Shown here: piece by piece, positions 10,653 through 24,233 of the stretch
Numbering within the stretch: the stretch's first letter is position 1
Layout: each line of letters opens with the position of its first letter
Origin: Pohlia nutans
Taxonomy: Eukaryota; Streptophyta; Bryopsida; Bryales; Mniaceae
Assembly: GCA_022496805.1 (NCBI GenBank)
Contig: CM040094.1
Span: 20,049,501 to 20,113,500, forward strand
Length of the DNA stretch: 64,000 bases
Direction of reading: 5' to 3'
The notes under the pieces: generated by a model
The model's database searches: none
Seen by the model: the letters and a program-made list of their open reading frames with translations, nothing else
What the model was told of the DNA's origin: nothing
Translations under genes and position numbers: made by a program

Positions 10653-12360
10653 TATGTTATCCAAACTGGGTACATGCAGTTCATGAACATACATTTTTGG
10701 TTGGTCCCGCCTTTCTTCAGTTCTGACGAGGACTCTGGATTCTAGCCACATGTAGCACCCTTCCATGATACAATTCAATTGGACCTGCAGGTATAGAAGC
10801 CTTGTTGATGTCATTTGGAAACCTTTGCAACAAGCTTGAATGGGTGGCTTTGATCTTACTACAAGTTAGAAGGCACATGATAGCTAAATTTCCAAGAAGA
10901 TATCACTTGCATGATTTGATCTAGATATGAGCAAGAAACGCAAAACAAATCGCTTGTTGGCTTTAAGTGTAGTATGCTATTATATTTGTTATGCATATTG
11001 TTTATTGATTTCCTTATTTATTCATTCACTTTTGAAGGAAACAAAATCCAAAACAACAAACTCATTACATCACAAATCCAGTAGAAAACAAACATTTCCT
11101 ATGTACCTTTGATTTTTTAATGCAATCTCAATACTTTGAGCAAAGAGGTGCATCATAGCTCATTAGAAGTACATTTTTAGTGAATTATTTTTTTGAAAAA
11201 ATATGATTTATGATATTTAATTGAAAATGAACACAAAATTTTAATTTTATATTCTGAGTGCAACCATTCATTAAGTGATCTTTGATTATTTTGGCCTTGT
11301 AGACCAAATAGTGATCTTTCATATTAAAATTGTCAAATCCAATTTGAAAAACATACTTAAACACCATGGTGAGTAAAAGGGACTTTGGGGGTGACGGCCT
11401 AAGCCTTGCAAGAGATAAGGTGGGAAACCAAGTAGTGTCCCGAACAAACAACATGCTATAGCGTGATGTGGAAGGATAAAACTAGAGCTTGCCATTGATG
11501 GTTGGAATCATTCTTAGAACATGCACTCAGAGTCTAAAGAACTTATGAACCAAAGTTGTGTATCAATCGTTATGGCTCTTCAAAATTGGTACTATAGTAC
11601 CTATGTGCACTTTGATCGGTTGCCCGGGCGTTATAATCGGCCAAGGGTGGTGCATAGAATTACCAAGCCAATGGACTCCTTTTTAATGGTAATGAATTAG
11701 ATGATTCAAAATAAGGGCAAAGCGATAAAAAGAATGCAAAACACGACCGAGCAGGTGTGCACCAAAAATGGCAGCACAAATGTGAGTCTAGAAATCACCT
11801 TAAACAAAAGCCAACACCGCCCTAATTCTCATAAATTCACCATGGGTTATAAATACACCAATGGGAGTTAGTTTTGAGATCAAAATTAGGCAAGAAGAGG
11901 GAAACTGCACCCCTTCCTAAAATGGCAGTACAACACTATCTAGGATTTGGACATAAGGAACTGCCAAATTGCATTAATTTCACTCCAATTTCCCATGGGT
12001 ACTATGTACTCCAAAATGGGATTGGTTTTTTGCAAATAATTTGGATAAGTGACGGAAATTGCTCCGTCACTTAAAATGCCAGCACACACGATTACACAAA
12101 AAATGGCCAAAAAGCATGGAACTTGCCCAATTCTATTCAATTTCCCATAGGTACCAAGGGTTCCAAAAATGGGCTTGAATTGGGCAACTAGCAACCCCAA
12201 CGGCCCAAAATACGCAATTGACTAAAAATCACAGCACATTCCCATGACCAAAAACAAGTATCCCGGGCATTCCAAATTGAACTTGACATTAGTGACAATG
12301 ATCACACCCACACATTTTGCAAATTTGTTTAGAAAAAATCATGAAATGCAAATAAAATGT
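10653..12360. other. AT-rich intergenic DNA
   Basis: No supported gene. Several short open frames lack homology signals. Between about 11,880 and 12,200 there are repeated phrases (CCAATTTCCCATGGGTAC and CAATTTCCCATAGGTACC), suggesting an old degenerate tandem duplication of about 150 bp. Confidence 0.5.
12047..12072. repeat. Perfect 10-bp hairpin
   Basis: Arms AAGTGACGGA and TCCGTCACTT enclose a 6-base loop. No poly-T tail or gene follows, so a role as terminator is unsupported. Confidence 0.7.
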
Positions 12361-12715
12361 AGGGTTTTAATTGTGGGCAGCGCTTCCGCGTCGTGCCCGT
12401 AACCCTAATTTTGCAATTCACATGATTCATTTTTTTTGCAAAGGTGAACTAGGCCCGGGAAAATTGGGCAGCGCTTCCGCGCTATACCCTTCATCGAGGC
12501 AGAAAATTCACCCCACCCAACACAAAGACCAAGAGAACAAGGTTCATCCACCGTCTTGTAACTAGCGATTACAAGAAGGCCACGAAGTAAACACGCGACC
12601 TTAGGCAACTAAAATTACCGGTTAATACAATAACGTTCTCTTTAATCATTCTAGTTCTAAATGAGACAAATTAATTCCTAAACACAAAAAATGGAGAAAT
12701 AGGGAGTAGGGAGTC

Positions 12716-13220
12716 ACTCCCTCCCTATTATCACACTGCTGCCCCGTATTGTCACGCCGTGAGCAGGGGCGATCCGCTCGTCTTGCTTGTCGGCTGCGAC
12801 CTCCGCCTCCGATGGGCTCTCCTCGCCCTGGTCGTGGTCGTCGTGATGATTTCTTCGTCGTCGGCGCTCCTCACCGACTGCCGTCCTGGTCCTCGCCGCC
12901 TCCACCGTGATCTTGCTCGTCTTCTCGTAACTTCGGGTTGCAGGAACTCGTTGCAGTCCTGCTGTGACCTCCCCGTGTGGTCGCCGTGCCTGCTCCTCGC
13001 AGCGCTCGCCCTCGTCCGGCGCTCCCCGTTGCCGGCGCCTTTGTCGCCGTGGTCCCAGTGCTGGAGCTCGCCCTCGTCCTTGACACTCGCCCTTCAGGTT
13101 GCCACCCTGCACAACGTCGCGCTTGTCTTGACCTTGCCGCGCCTCGTGATCGTCTTCCTAATCGTGATCGTGTTCTCCTTGGTCTTTGGCAGCTAGGCCA
13201 CACCGGCTTCTCCCACAATT
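12716..13220. other. GC-rich island of unknown function
   Basis: This 500-bp block is markedly richer in C and G than the DNA around it and is open in several frames on both strands (longest 145 codons plus, 132 codons minus). The translations are low-complexity (Arg/Glu-rich on minus, Leu/Val-rich on plus) and show no motif I recognise. It could be a 5' exon or promoter island of an unseen gene, or a captured fragment. Just before it, GGCAGCGCTTCCGCG occurs twice (about 12,376 and 12,468). Confidence 0.4.
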
Positions 13221-13931
13221 CTACCAGATCTCGTTTTTTTCTTCGTCCAAAACTTCTCTAAAACAAAACTAATCAACAACCCAAAAGCATAGGAGTAATC
13301 TTTTCCACACACACTACAATCCAAGATCTCCCTCCTAGACTCCAATGCCGCCCTAATTCTCCTACCCACAAAAAACTAGCCAAAAAACAGATCTCACGAA
13401 GAAAAAAACCGACACAGTCAAAAAAACAAGAACGGTACAACCGTGAGGCTCTGACCTATAAGCAATGTACATACATACTTACATATATGTATATATTTAT
13501 TTATTGATTACATATGTTAATAGTAAAATATGTATTGTATTAAAGACTCATGAATTAGAAATTTATATATTAAAATACTTCTATTTTTAAAACCCTAAAC
13601 ATAATATCTATGCTTCATGAAATTTATAATTTCAAAAACTTAGACTTCATTGTTGATGAAAACTATGAATGTAAAACAAAGATGAACAATGATAGAATAA
13701 TCAATGCAATCAATGATATATAGCATGAATGTAAACAATAAATGTAAAATTGTGAATATGAAACCATAGATGTAAAATTGCAGATGTATAACTGCAAATG
13801 TAAAATTAATGTATAAGCAAAGTAAATCTTATCTATAATTAATGCCTCACAATTGTACAGAAATACTTTTGAAAAATGAATTTATTTTCTTAAATGAACA
13901 TCAAAAGTTAAGATAAAAAAAATACAAGTAT

Positions 13932-14000
<69 letters not shown>

Positions 14001-14279
14001 GCAATTAGAATTGTAATGAAAAACTAATTTCAAAACAAAAACTTGTAAAGCAATATTGTTAACAGTAAGATTAAAGTGAATGCAAAACTACAAATCTAAT
14101 TTGTATATGTAAAATTGTTAAAGTAAAGCACGAATGTAAAAAAATGAAAGTAAAATTCATAATGTAAAAAGATTGCGGAAGGAAAAAGGTTGTGTTTGAA
14201 AAAGTGAATGAATGAAAAGAGTACAAATGCAAAACGATTGCGGACAAAAAGATTCTCCGGATGAACAAATGATTAGGAT
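13221..14279. other. AT-rich non-coding DNA with an AAT microsatellite
   Basis: Nothing gene-like is visible. About 22 uninterrupted TAA units span roughly 13,932-13,999. Degenerate phrases (GTAAAATTG, ATGTAAA) around 13,660-13,810 suggest older simple-sequence decay. Confidence 0.7.
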
Positions 14280-14610
14280 GATAAAAGACAACGGATGGTA
14301 AATCACTGCGAATGATAAAAATTGCGGATGATAAAAACTGGGGATGATAAAAACTGTGGATGATACAATCTGTGGATGATACAATCTGTGGTTGATACAA
14401 TCTGTGGTTGATACAATTTGTGGTTGATATAAACTGTGGTTGATACAAACTGCGGATGATATAAACGGATGATAGAGAAGTATGGAAGATAAATATGTAC
14501 GGATGAAAATTGATATTGGATGATAAAAGACAAAGGATGATAAATGATTTTGGATGATAAAAGACCGCGAATGATAAATGATTGGTTTGATGAATTGATG
14601 GATTGATGAA
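14280..14610. repeat. Degenerate minisatellite built on GGATGATAAAA/ACTGTGG
   Basis: Units of about 17-34 bp alternate GATGATA with AAACTGTGG or CAATCTGTGG. Open frames here translate to repetitive Tyr/His/Ser-rich peptides and are products of the repeat, not genes. Confidence 0.8.
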
Positions 14611-14954
14611 TTTCAGTGTCACCAGTACGTTGCTTTCTTTATCAACTCCAAGCATCAACACTCCTGCAAACATGTCCAAAATATCAGATTTGCAAGCTCC
14701 AAGCCATCAAAGCGTTCAAACGATACTAAGCATGATTCAAAATTTAACATAAGCATACGATTTTGCAGTTGAATGGCGTTATTCATATCAAAACTACGTC
14801 AAACTTTGGGTGCATTAATCATCTCGAACGATCACCGGCCTGATACGACTTAATACTTGGTTGGTTAGTAATGAAGCAATACTGCCTCCCAAAGAAACTA
14901 ATAACTCAAAAACATAAGAACACTGGTTTATGAGCTTGTATGCCGTCACACTAC

Positions 14955-15544
<590 letters not shown>

Positions 15545-16370
15545 CTAACATTAACTGATAAATGGATAACACATAACAATAAAATAAAATAAAATAACGT
15601 TGATTTATAGTTATCAGAGTCCGTCTGTTGAATGATCTTTTGAATATACCTCATATGAATTTTTCTCATATGAATATGCCCGAACACCTACATCCAACAC
15701 CATAGAATTCCACAACTGAGACGAGGGACAAATGTGCCAAACTCCTGAACTTCAAACCCTAAACTTACTGTGTATTTTCTGTTCTGAAAGAAAATCGGGA
15801 CCCTTGCTGATCTTGTAGTGTAGAATAAAATTCGGTAAACATAAATCATACCTGCAGCCACCAAAACACAGAGTGACTCTTCGTTGTTGCATTCCCCCTC
15901 CTTTAGCGGCGACGATCCACAAATTTTTGCTCCGCTGTTGAAGGCCCAGTCGGAAGAATCGAGACAAACACCACTGACCTCTTGGACCTCTCGGACCTCT
16001 TGCGCACATTATCAATGTTATTGTCTTTCGATCGGCTGGAAAACATGCGGTTGCGCTAGGGCATGAAGGACCTTCACCCATTTCAGACTCTCCCACCACG
16101 CCCAGAAACCACAACAATACGCCCCCTGGTGCACGGCAGCGCCGGTGTGAAGCTAGAGAAGGTGTTGGTGCTGCGACGCAAGCATCTTGGCTAGGTACGC
16201 CGCACCCCTCTCAACAATCAAGCGTGCAAACAGCAGCTCAACCCTAGAAAACCAGAGAACGCAGGTACAAAAACGAAAGAGGAGTCCGTCAGTCAGCATC
16301 GACGTTTCATCTATTAGATTTCACCACATTCATCTAATGTGCTAGTGTGAAAAGGGTTGTAGATAGTACT
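15545..16370. other. Unassigned region upstream of the KRR1 fragment
   Basis: On the minus strand this is where further KRR1 exons would lie, but no KH-domain words are readable. A 121-codon minus frame (16,117-15,752) is slightly GC-rich and has no recognised motif. It may be chance. Confidence 0.4.
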
Positions 16371-16379
16371 TTGGACTTT

Positions 16380-16510
16380 GAGGGTCAGTGTTGATGGGGT
16401 GTCGTTGGATAGTCTCTGCCCTAAAGGTCAGAGCCAACAAGTCTCTCCCAAAAATGTCAATAGGGTGGGATTCAAACTCCGACCCGCTTCATCCATCCTC
16501 CAAAACCTTC
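16380..16510 (-). mobile_element. Possible tRNA-like SINE remnant
   Basis: On the minus strand, CGGAGTTTGAATCCCACC resembles a pol III B box with flanking T-arm sequence. An A box is not clear, so this may be only a fragment. Confidence 0.3.
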
Positions 16511-19500
16511 ATCCAACTAAAACTCATCCGAAAACCCTACTCTAGTAAACTCACCCAAAACTACTAGTTACCGGGGTCTTTTTTGGGTGTTAAAAATAGG
16601 ACTAGGTCTTCTACCAAGAGTCCCACTTTTACTTCCCAACAATAGCCCCAACTTCTACTCCCTACACTAAACACAAAGTACCGTGAAACACTCAAAAATC
16701 TCACGATTAACCGGTTAGAACAAGAATTACGGCAAAAACACCCAGAAAATAGGACTAATCAACCGGTGCCTGAAAACCCCAATCAAATTCACTAGGCATT
16801 TTACCAAAATAAATACTCAGCTAAACCGCTGCACTTACGGAAATACAAAATAGAAAATCACGCAAAAAGGCCGCGGTAAGGGTTTACCGCGAGCCTGGAC
16901 CGTCTCGACACTTCACAGTACCATAGCTGGTTTGCCAAAAAAATAATTCTATTGATTAAAAATAAAAAACTATGAGGACCTAAAAACAAAAATAGAATAA
17001 ATTATTTTTAGATATATTTTGCTGTTTCTAAGCTATTTTGGGTCATTTTTAATCAATTTTTCCTTAAGAACAAAAATAAAAAAATTCATTTTTTGAGGAA
17101 CGAACCTTATTTTTCAAAAATATTAAATATTTGTTCATGGGGTAGCGACCCAACTATGGTTCTACGGTAGTGTCTCGGGACATATAAAGGGTGAGATTCA
17201 ATGTTCCTAGTAACACACTCAATGAAATGGGGAATGTTATGTGTCGTTGGAAAGCTAAGGAGAAGAGCTCTCCAAATTATTAAGGCATAAAGAGAAAAAT
17301 AAGGGTTTAGAAGTTATATGGCCCAATAAAGTTGGGGAGAACCTAAAACACTACCTTATAGAGACTCGAAAATCTGAGGTGCCATAACTTCCACAATACG
17401 ACTTGCAATGAGACTTGTAAATATAGTACATGATCTCTTTGAATAATAGAGGGTATTTTCATGGTAGTGCGTTCAAAATGTGTAGTATGACATTGCATAA
17501 CAAGCAAAATTTTGGCGGTATGCATTTTCTATTGGTCATCGAAATTGGTTTTTTGGCAAAAAGTTAACCACAGTGAAAAGGAATTCTAGGATGATATGTA
17601 TATTAAAAATTTCAAAAATAATATAAAATAGTATTTGGACCAAAATGTAATACATAGCGTTGGGTGACGTTGTAGAATAAATATGTTATTGCCTTAATTG
17701 ATACGTTTCATTTAAGATATAGCGATGGCAATATTTTTCCTCAATTCCTATAACATAAAGGAATTGTATTTAAAAAAGATTCCCAAAAGACCCAGTGAGC
17801 AAGGTGGATATTAGAGGTTTATGACGGCAATTTTTGTTCTTTTACATTAAACGCCCCTTAAAATGTCGAGTTCCGAGAATTTTTTTGCGTGCTTGCTTAA
17901 CTAATTAAAACAGAGCTTACGGTGTGGCTGGAATATGCATTCAATGTAGTTTGCAAGTAGATAAAATGACATCAACATGAATATTCCAAAATATCATAAA
18001 ATGATTCCAAAAGATTCCAAAATACTATAAAATATTTTGAAAAGCTTCCAAACTATTCAAAAAATATTTCATTTTTACTATATTAATTTTTTTGGGTATT
18101 TTCTCTATTTATTATATTAGGACAGTAAATCAACTTCTTTACAACATTAAAGATTTTTTTGTTCAAAACTATGACACTCGTAATGCAAAAACACTCTAAA
18201 TCACAATAATGGGCTTGCACTTGAGGTTTGGACAACTGAACTAAATCTTAAGCCGGTTGCAAGCTCATGGGTCCCGGACTTGAGGGACAATGTTTACACT
18301 ATGATAAGGAAAGTGTGTGCTCTTCCAATACAAAAGTGTGTCTAAGAAGTGTCCTAGACCAAGAGGATAGGGGGGGAGGATTTGCTGAAGATTGCTAAGG
18401 ATACTATGAAGAGGAATGGTTTCCTCCTCCACTCCCACATGTTTCTAAGTGAACCGCAATAGCTCCCAATAGACTGAACTAGCGTTGGGGCCTCACTCCT
18501 GCACCTTTGGTATTGTGAAGTGCTCAGTTGCATCCCCTTAACACTGATTAGGAGATGTCATGTTCCACATTTGGCTACTACTGTGATGTTTCAAGTAGTG
18601 AGTTTTGTAGTAAAATTATTAAGGGCCTAGTATGGAGTTGGTTGTCAACTAAACGCGATTAGTGAACATAGCAAGTAGTACTGTCATTAGACACTTAGAT
18701 ATTTGTGGAAGTTTTACTCCATGTCATTAAATGATATGCCTAGTTGTCTTGTGGAAGTTAAATTTGAGAGTCACGGAGTGTCGCGACCACAAAAACCATG
18801 GGAGCTAACATAGTGGGTGCGTGGTATGTGTAGTATTACCAAGTTGTGTTTATTGCTACTACAACGACTGTCACAAGTGGTTGGCCGCCCCCCTTTGATG
18901 GATGAAATGCGGGATGAAATGCTCTTATTTAGAAAATAATTTGTTTCATGGAATGAAATTTCTATACATTGTACTAGACTTGGTGCTTTACAATGTACTA
19001 TAAAAAAATTGAAAATAAAAAATAATTCATGCCATTTTTAGATCCAATATGGAGTCCCACTTTTTGATATGTATTGTGTCAATGTGAAGATGGGTTAGAA
19101 AAAAAAGTTTGACTCAAATTTTAACCATAGATGATGAAGAGTAGCCTTAAGAATCATATCCCAAAAAGAAATTTGATTTTGAGATATGATTGCAAGAATA
19201 TGGCAATTTAAATCACAAAAAATATTTTTTATGGATTGATAAAGGAGTGGCTTCTTGATCTCTCAAAACCCTGTCATCAGATTTCGACGTCAGATTATTG
19301 TTGTTAACTCCTGGACATCTAAAATTGCGTCACTGAACTTTGTACCAGCGGCATAGTCTTTGATTCTACCTCACAATTTGAATTATGTCAATTTGAGCTA
19401 AACTTTGCTGGGGAGATTTTTTCAAAGTGGATCAACTCAACATTTTCCTAGTGTTATAAAATTTGCTATGTGGAGAAAGTAATGATGTTCCCTCCATCAT

Positions 19501-19772
19501 TTCTTTTACCTTTTTGAAGTTTAGGATATATGAACCAATTTTAACTAATCATGCTAATTTTTAAACTTTAAAAGATTTTTTTTAATGTATACGAATTTTA
19601 AATCATTAATGCTCTTAACTTCATTAAAAATATATCTAAAGTTTTTTAGGGGGAAATTTGACCTTATAGATTATTTGTAGAGATGATGCCGTTCATTTTG
19701 TCTATCAAACCAAACTTCATCAAACATATGGAAGGCACATATAATAAGACATTTATGTCTTGTCCAATACCT
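16511..19772. other. AT-rich intergenic DNA
   Basis: No supported gene over 3.2 kb. A perfect hairpin lies at 16,872-16,891 (arms CGCGGTAA and TTACCGCG, loop GGGT). Local repeats such as ATTCCAAAAGATTCCAAAA occur near 18,000 and recur near 33,500. Confidence 0.65.
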
Positions 19773-19882
19773 GTGAACCGTCGAAACGGTTCACGTTAGA
19801 GATAAACTCTTAATTCTAGAGTTTTGATTTGTTTAGCAGTTTATATTTGTCTAACCGGGACATTTTAGCCGGTTAGACAAAT
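19773..19882. repeat. Pair of perfect hairpins sharing an AACCG core
   Basis: The first hairpin (19,773-19,794) has arms GTGAACCGT and ACGGTTCAC with loop CGAA. The second (19,845-19,882) has 14-bp arms ATTTGTCTAACCGG and CCGGTTAGACAAAT with a 10-base loop. They lie 50 bp apart in AT-rich DNA. Confidence 0.85.
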
Positions 19883-20417
19883 TCCCGGATTTTGTTGCAT
19901 TTAGTGTTCGGTTTTTATTGGTAATATTAGGTTCCTTTTTATCTAGATAATTTTGTGTGTTTATTAGCTTTTAATAATTTGATTGATTGATTATGTGCAA
20001 TTGAGCCGTTTGCCCTTTTATTTTACTCGATGATTTTTTACCTATTTCTATTGCTTGTCATTCTAATTCATTAGTTTAGTCTAATTGATTAGTTTATTTT
20101 ATTAGTTGCTTGAGTTATTCTTCGTGGTTTGTTATTCTAGCCTTTTAATTTCCTATTGTTTTAGTCTTATTTTATTAACTTAGTGTTGAGTTAATTCTTT
20201 AGTCTATTAGATGGGGTTTATTATATGTTACTTGATGTGTAGAGTGTGTCTGCCTCTTCCTCTTTTTTTTCTCCCTCTTCCTCTCTCTTCTCCCGAACCA
20301 CATAGTCATAGTCTGTTTTCTTTTCAACATAGATGTTAGTACGAAGATAGTTAGGTCTTGAAAATTGGAGATGTGGTAGATCGTGTAGTTGGCTTTCCAA
20401 AAATCCTAGACTTATCA

Positions 20418-21220
20418 GATTTGGAGCAAGGACGAAGGAGAGGCGGTCGTTTTAGTGGCAGAAGGTCTACTACCGCGCAAGATTTAGAGCAGCGACTTTG
20501 GAAGCCGAGATCGAGAGCGTCATGCGGAGGTTGAAGCTCAAATTTGGTGGGCGGATGCGTCTAAGAGTGAGCTTTCTAAAAAGCTAAGGCGCGTTTGATT
20601 TGGAGCAAGGACGAAGGAGAAGCGGTCATTTTAGAAGCGGAAGGTCTACTGCCGCGCAAGATTTAGAGGAGCGACTTTGGAAGCCGAGATCGAGAGCGTC
20701 ATGTGGAGGTTGAAGCTCAAATTTAATAGGCGGATGCGTCTAAAAGTGAGTTTTCCAAAAAGCTAAGGCGCGTTTGATTTGGAGCAAGGACAAAGGAGAA
20801 GCGGTCATTTTAGTGGCAGAAGGTCTACTGCCGCGTAAGATTTAGAGCAGCGACTTTGGAAGCCAAGATCGAGAGTGTCATGCGGAGGATGAAGCTCAAA
20901 TTTGGTAATTGAATGCGTCTAACAGTGAGCTTTCCAAAAAACTAAGGCGCGTTTGATTTGAAGCAAGGACGAAGGAGAGGCGGTCATTTTAGTGGCAGAA
21001 GGTCTACTGCTGCGCAAGATTTAGCGCAGCGACTTTGGAAGCCGAGATCGAGAGCGTCATGCAGAGGTTGAAGCTCAAATTTGGTGGGCGGATGCGTCTA
21101 AGAGTGAGCTTTCCAAAAAGCTAAGGCGCATTTGATTTGGAGCAAAGACGAAGGAGAAGCGGTCGTTTTAGTGGCGGAAGGTCTACTGCCGCGCAAGATA
21201 TAGAGCACCGTTTTTGGAAG
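20418..21220 (+). repeat. 179-bp tandem satellite, about 4.5 copies
   Basis: The start word GATTTGGAGCAAGGACGAAG recurs at 20,418, 20,597, 20,776, 20,955 and 21,134, an exact 179-bp period. Copies differ by scattered substitutions only. The unit contains GGTCTACTGCCGCGCAAGAT and AGATCGAGAGCGTCATGC. The period is not a multiple of three and no frame stays open, so it is not coding. Confidence 0.96.
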
Positions 21221-22353
21221 CACATAGCTTCCAATTGATAAACGATTTTCTATTAATTCTTTCGCGATCTAATAGATAATTAAGCTAGCTTCTATTAGAA
21301 GCTTATTGTGTAAGATTTGGAGTAATCAGTAGGGAATGGCACTTGTTTTAGTGCTAGGGGGTCTGCTGCCTTTTTTTCAATGTTGATTTCTAATTTGTAA
21401 GTGTGGTCAAGGTGTTCTTTGCATTCATTTATGCCTATGATCTTTGTGCTTGTGGTCTATGTTACCTTTATCTATGCCTATGATACACGTACGTTAGGAG
21501 TCCGTTGCTTGGAGGCACTTAGGGTCACAACCACACCTCGGTCCATCTTGTGTGACGCGTTGACCATCCTCACGGTCAAAGTGCTCACAATACCCTCGAG
21601 GCTTTTATGGGTTATCTCCTAAATAACTGAAAAATCCTTTTATGGTCGTTGCCCTTTTTTTACGGGTTGCTCAGGATGATTTTTTTTATAAAAAGCAATA
21701 AAATATTTTCAAGTAAGAAATCAAATCTACTTTCCAACCAAACTTGAATCAGGTCAATTCGAGTTAAACTTCACCAAAGTCAATTTTTTGAAGACAAAGA
21801 CCTCAATATTCTCTTAGTGTTATAAATTTTACTATTTAGGGAAACTAACGATGTTATCTCCTTTGAATTTTTTTTTAAAAAATTTTATAACGAAACATCA
21901 TGAATCTCATTTTCTCTTTTGGACCAAACTTCATCAAAGTTCTAAAAGTAACATTCTACAATACATCTAGATTTTGTCCTTACCTCCTCTGTCATTCAGG
22001 AGTCAATACATCGAATCCAAGTTCCTTGATTTGTTCACCTAGTAGAAATACTTTATTTAGTAGAAATATTGTAATGATACAAGCAATTTGCTTTTGAACT
22101 TTCACTTCTAAACATGACCTCTATTTAAATTGAGTTGTGTAATTTTCTTTGAGTGGCTCCAATGTAAAGTTCTTTTTGATCAATTTTTATTTTTCTTTTC
22201 TAATCAACTCATGCAATAATCTTTGTTGATTTTGATAATATAATATTAGATCCTATTCTACTTATCTTTGTCACAATTCGATCTATTGAATGTGTGTGTG
22301 TGTGTTTTATACGCTGGTAGTATCAGCATACAAGTAATGCTAAGGGGGGGAAA
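21221..22353. other. AT-rich intergenic DNA
   Basis: No supported gene. A short TG microsatellite lies at about 22,290-22,305, just outside the left border of the large nested element. Confidence 0.6.
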
Positions 22354-22358
22354 GCTCG

Positions 22359-22430
22359 TGTGCGAGCGGAGAGCAGAAATAGGAGAGCGGAGAGCAGAAA
22401 TAGGAGAGCGGAGAGCAGAAAATTCACATT
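22359..22430 (+). repeat. Left terminal inverted repeat, GAGCGGAGAGC units
   Basis: Three units of GAGCGGAGAGCAGAAATAG-like sequence follow GTGCGAGCGG. The reverse complement of this pattern ends the complex at 43,030-43,098. Confidence 0.7.
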
Positions 22431-22776
22431 TATCCAGTAAATTTCAAAGAATTTATTTACTAGATCTAGGTTTTTAGGGTAAAAAAGGCATCTAAATTTA
22501 GGTTTTACTCCCCCTAAAATAGTTTTTACCCCCCTAAAAATAGTATTTACTCCCCTAAAAATAGTATTTAGGGTGTGGTAGGTTTCCAAAAATAATTTTA
22601 GGGTTTAGGGTCTAATTTTTGTCATATTTCTGAGCTCCCCTTTGGTTTTTACAATCTTTTTTTTTTAACTTCGAGACCTTCTTTGCTATTTAGGGTTTAT
22701 CTTTCGGGCCTTGGTTGCCCTAGGATTGACTCTGTGTTGGGCACAGATATAGTGGAGACCTTGGTATTCTTGGGGC

Positions 22777-23362
22777 TTGCATATTTACAAAAGAGATTTA
22801 CAAAAGGGATTTACAAGCTCGCAATACATGTATAAGGTTGTATTCAACAAAGTTCATATGGAAAAAAAAAGATTGTCTACAACAAAGTTCATTTGGAAAA
22901 AAAGAACATCGTGGTGTTGCATGAGTCGCTCAGAGAGGACAACACATACATGCATCAGTCCCGTGTATATACAATAACTACCTGTGACCCTAAACCCATT
23001 ACTACCTATCCGTCCCTAACTGCCTTTATCACCGTCAACAGAGTTCGCATGGAAAACAAGGAACATCGCAATATTACATGTGTCCCTCAAAGAAGACATC
23101 ACATCCATGCATCATACCCATCCAACCTTGGAATGTGGTGGCACCCTGACTGCCCACAGTGTCCATGGTCCATGGTGAATCCCTGAATCATTAACTACCC
23201 ACGGTGTCCAAGGTCCATGGTGAATCCATCTCTTAACAAGCACACGTGCAATTTTCAAGCATGCAATATATGAACAAGAAGCAGATTGTATACAACAGAG
23301 TTTGTATGGAAAGAAAAAAAACATTGTGGTATTAACAAATTTGTATACATGGTCCATGCTCA
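22777..23362 (+). repeat. Left subterminal repeats
   Basis: Blocks with GTATACAACAGAGTT, an A-rich run, ATCGTGGTRTT and a GGTCCATGGTGAATCC word. The same blocks occur inverted at about 42,330-42,800. Each side holds more than one copy, with an internal period of about 330-380 bp. Confidence 0.75.
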
Positions 23363-23652
23363 TTCCTTGGATCACTAACTGATCTAACCCCTATTTCTGG
23401 AGCAACTGTCGGATGATGATCGATTTGGTCCGATTTCTTCGCGGGGTCTCTGTGGAGCTTGGCTACGCCGCTACGTGGTAGATCTTGGCCGCCATAAAGG
23501 GCTTTTATGGCTGCAGCAACACCCTTATGCATTAGGACGTGTTTTTTCTTTTCAATTGCATAGTGTTGATATACATCAAACACGCTCTTGGCCAGCATCT
23601 TATTACAGCATAGACACTTAACATTGGGTGATTGCAAGCTACGGTCTACCAA
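23332..23652 (-). pseudogene. Zinc-finger-like fragment, unrecognised
   Basis: A 106-codon minus frame contains VKCLCCNKMLAKSVFDVYQH followed by a basic stretch and a second His, a possible C2H2/BED-type finger, then DLPRSGVAKLHRDP. It lacks an obvious start and overlaps the subterminal repeat at its C-terminus. The start word GACCGTAGCTTGCAA also appears near 24,380, suggesting duplication. It may be the DNA-binding part of a transposon protein; function is not established. Confidence 0.3.
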
Positions 23653-23659
23653 GTGGAGA

Positions 23660-24233
23660 GTGCAGCTTGTGCAGCTAAAGGTCGTGCAGCTCGTGCACTA
23701 GCGTAGTAATGCGCACCTCTCAACTTTCAATTAGATCAAAAATTTCACCATCCCAAATAGGGTTTATGCTAATACTTTCACTTTAGCAGTTGTTAAGTTG
23801 ATTTCAAGACTTTGGGCATTACTCAATAGCCTTTTCTGTATTTTATTGAACAGGGGTAATTAGAGCCTTTTTTTACATAACATCCTTAGCTAGGTTTTAC
23901 GAAAAATGCATTTCATATCCCACCTTTGAAATTGAACCATTATTTCATTTCCCAAAAAAAAAATCCAAAAAAAAGTTTTATCTGCACGAAAATCTTAAAA
24001 AAACAAAAGCATCACCAAAAAATTAATTAAAAAATAAGTAAGCGTAATACCCAAAAAAATAAAATATGGTAGCTTTTTACACACTTGTGGTATGTTGCTA
24101 TAAATTTTTGAAGTTCAAATTTGACCCCCTTCTAGCATTTCCCATAAAATAGGTGCACTTTTGACAAGCGACACGATACCAAATCTAAGTAGAAATGCTT
24201 AATTTGGATAGAAAGATTGAAATTTTGCAAACT
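23660..24233. other. AT-rich non-coding DNA inside the complex
   Basis: No coding signal or clear repeat is visible here. Confidence 0.6.

Noticed and set aside
14071..14679. 202-codon minus frame
   Set aside because: It is produced by the GGATGATA minisatellite; the peptide is a repetition of Tyr/His/Ser words.
15752..16117. 121-codon minus frame as a gene near KRR1
   Set aside because: No KH-domain or other motif, no splice logic connecting to KRR1, and mixed composition.
18400..18420. Exon-like stretch around 18.2-18.5 kb
   Set aside because: A few codons look protein-like on the plus strand but there are stops in all frames and no motif.
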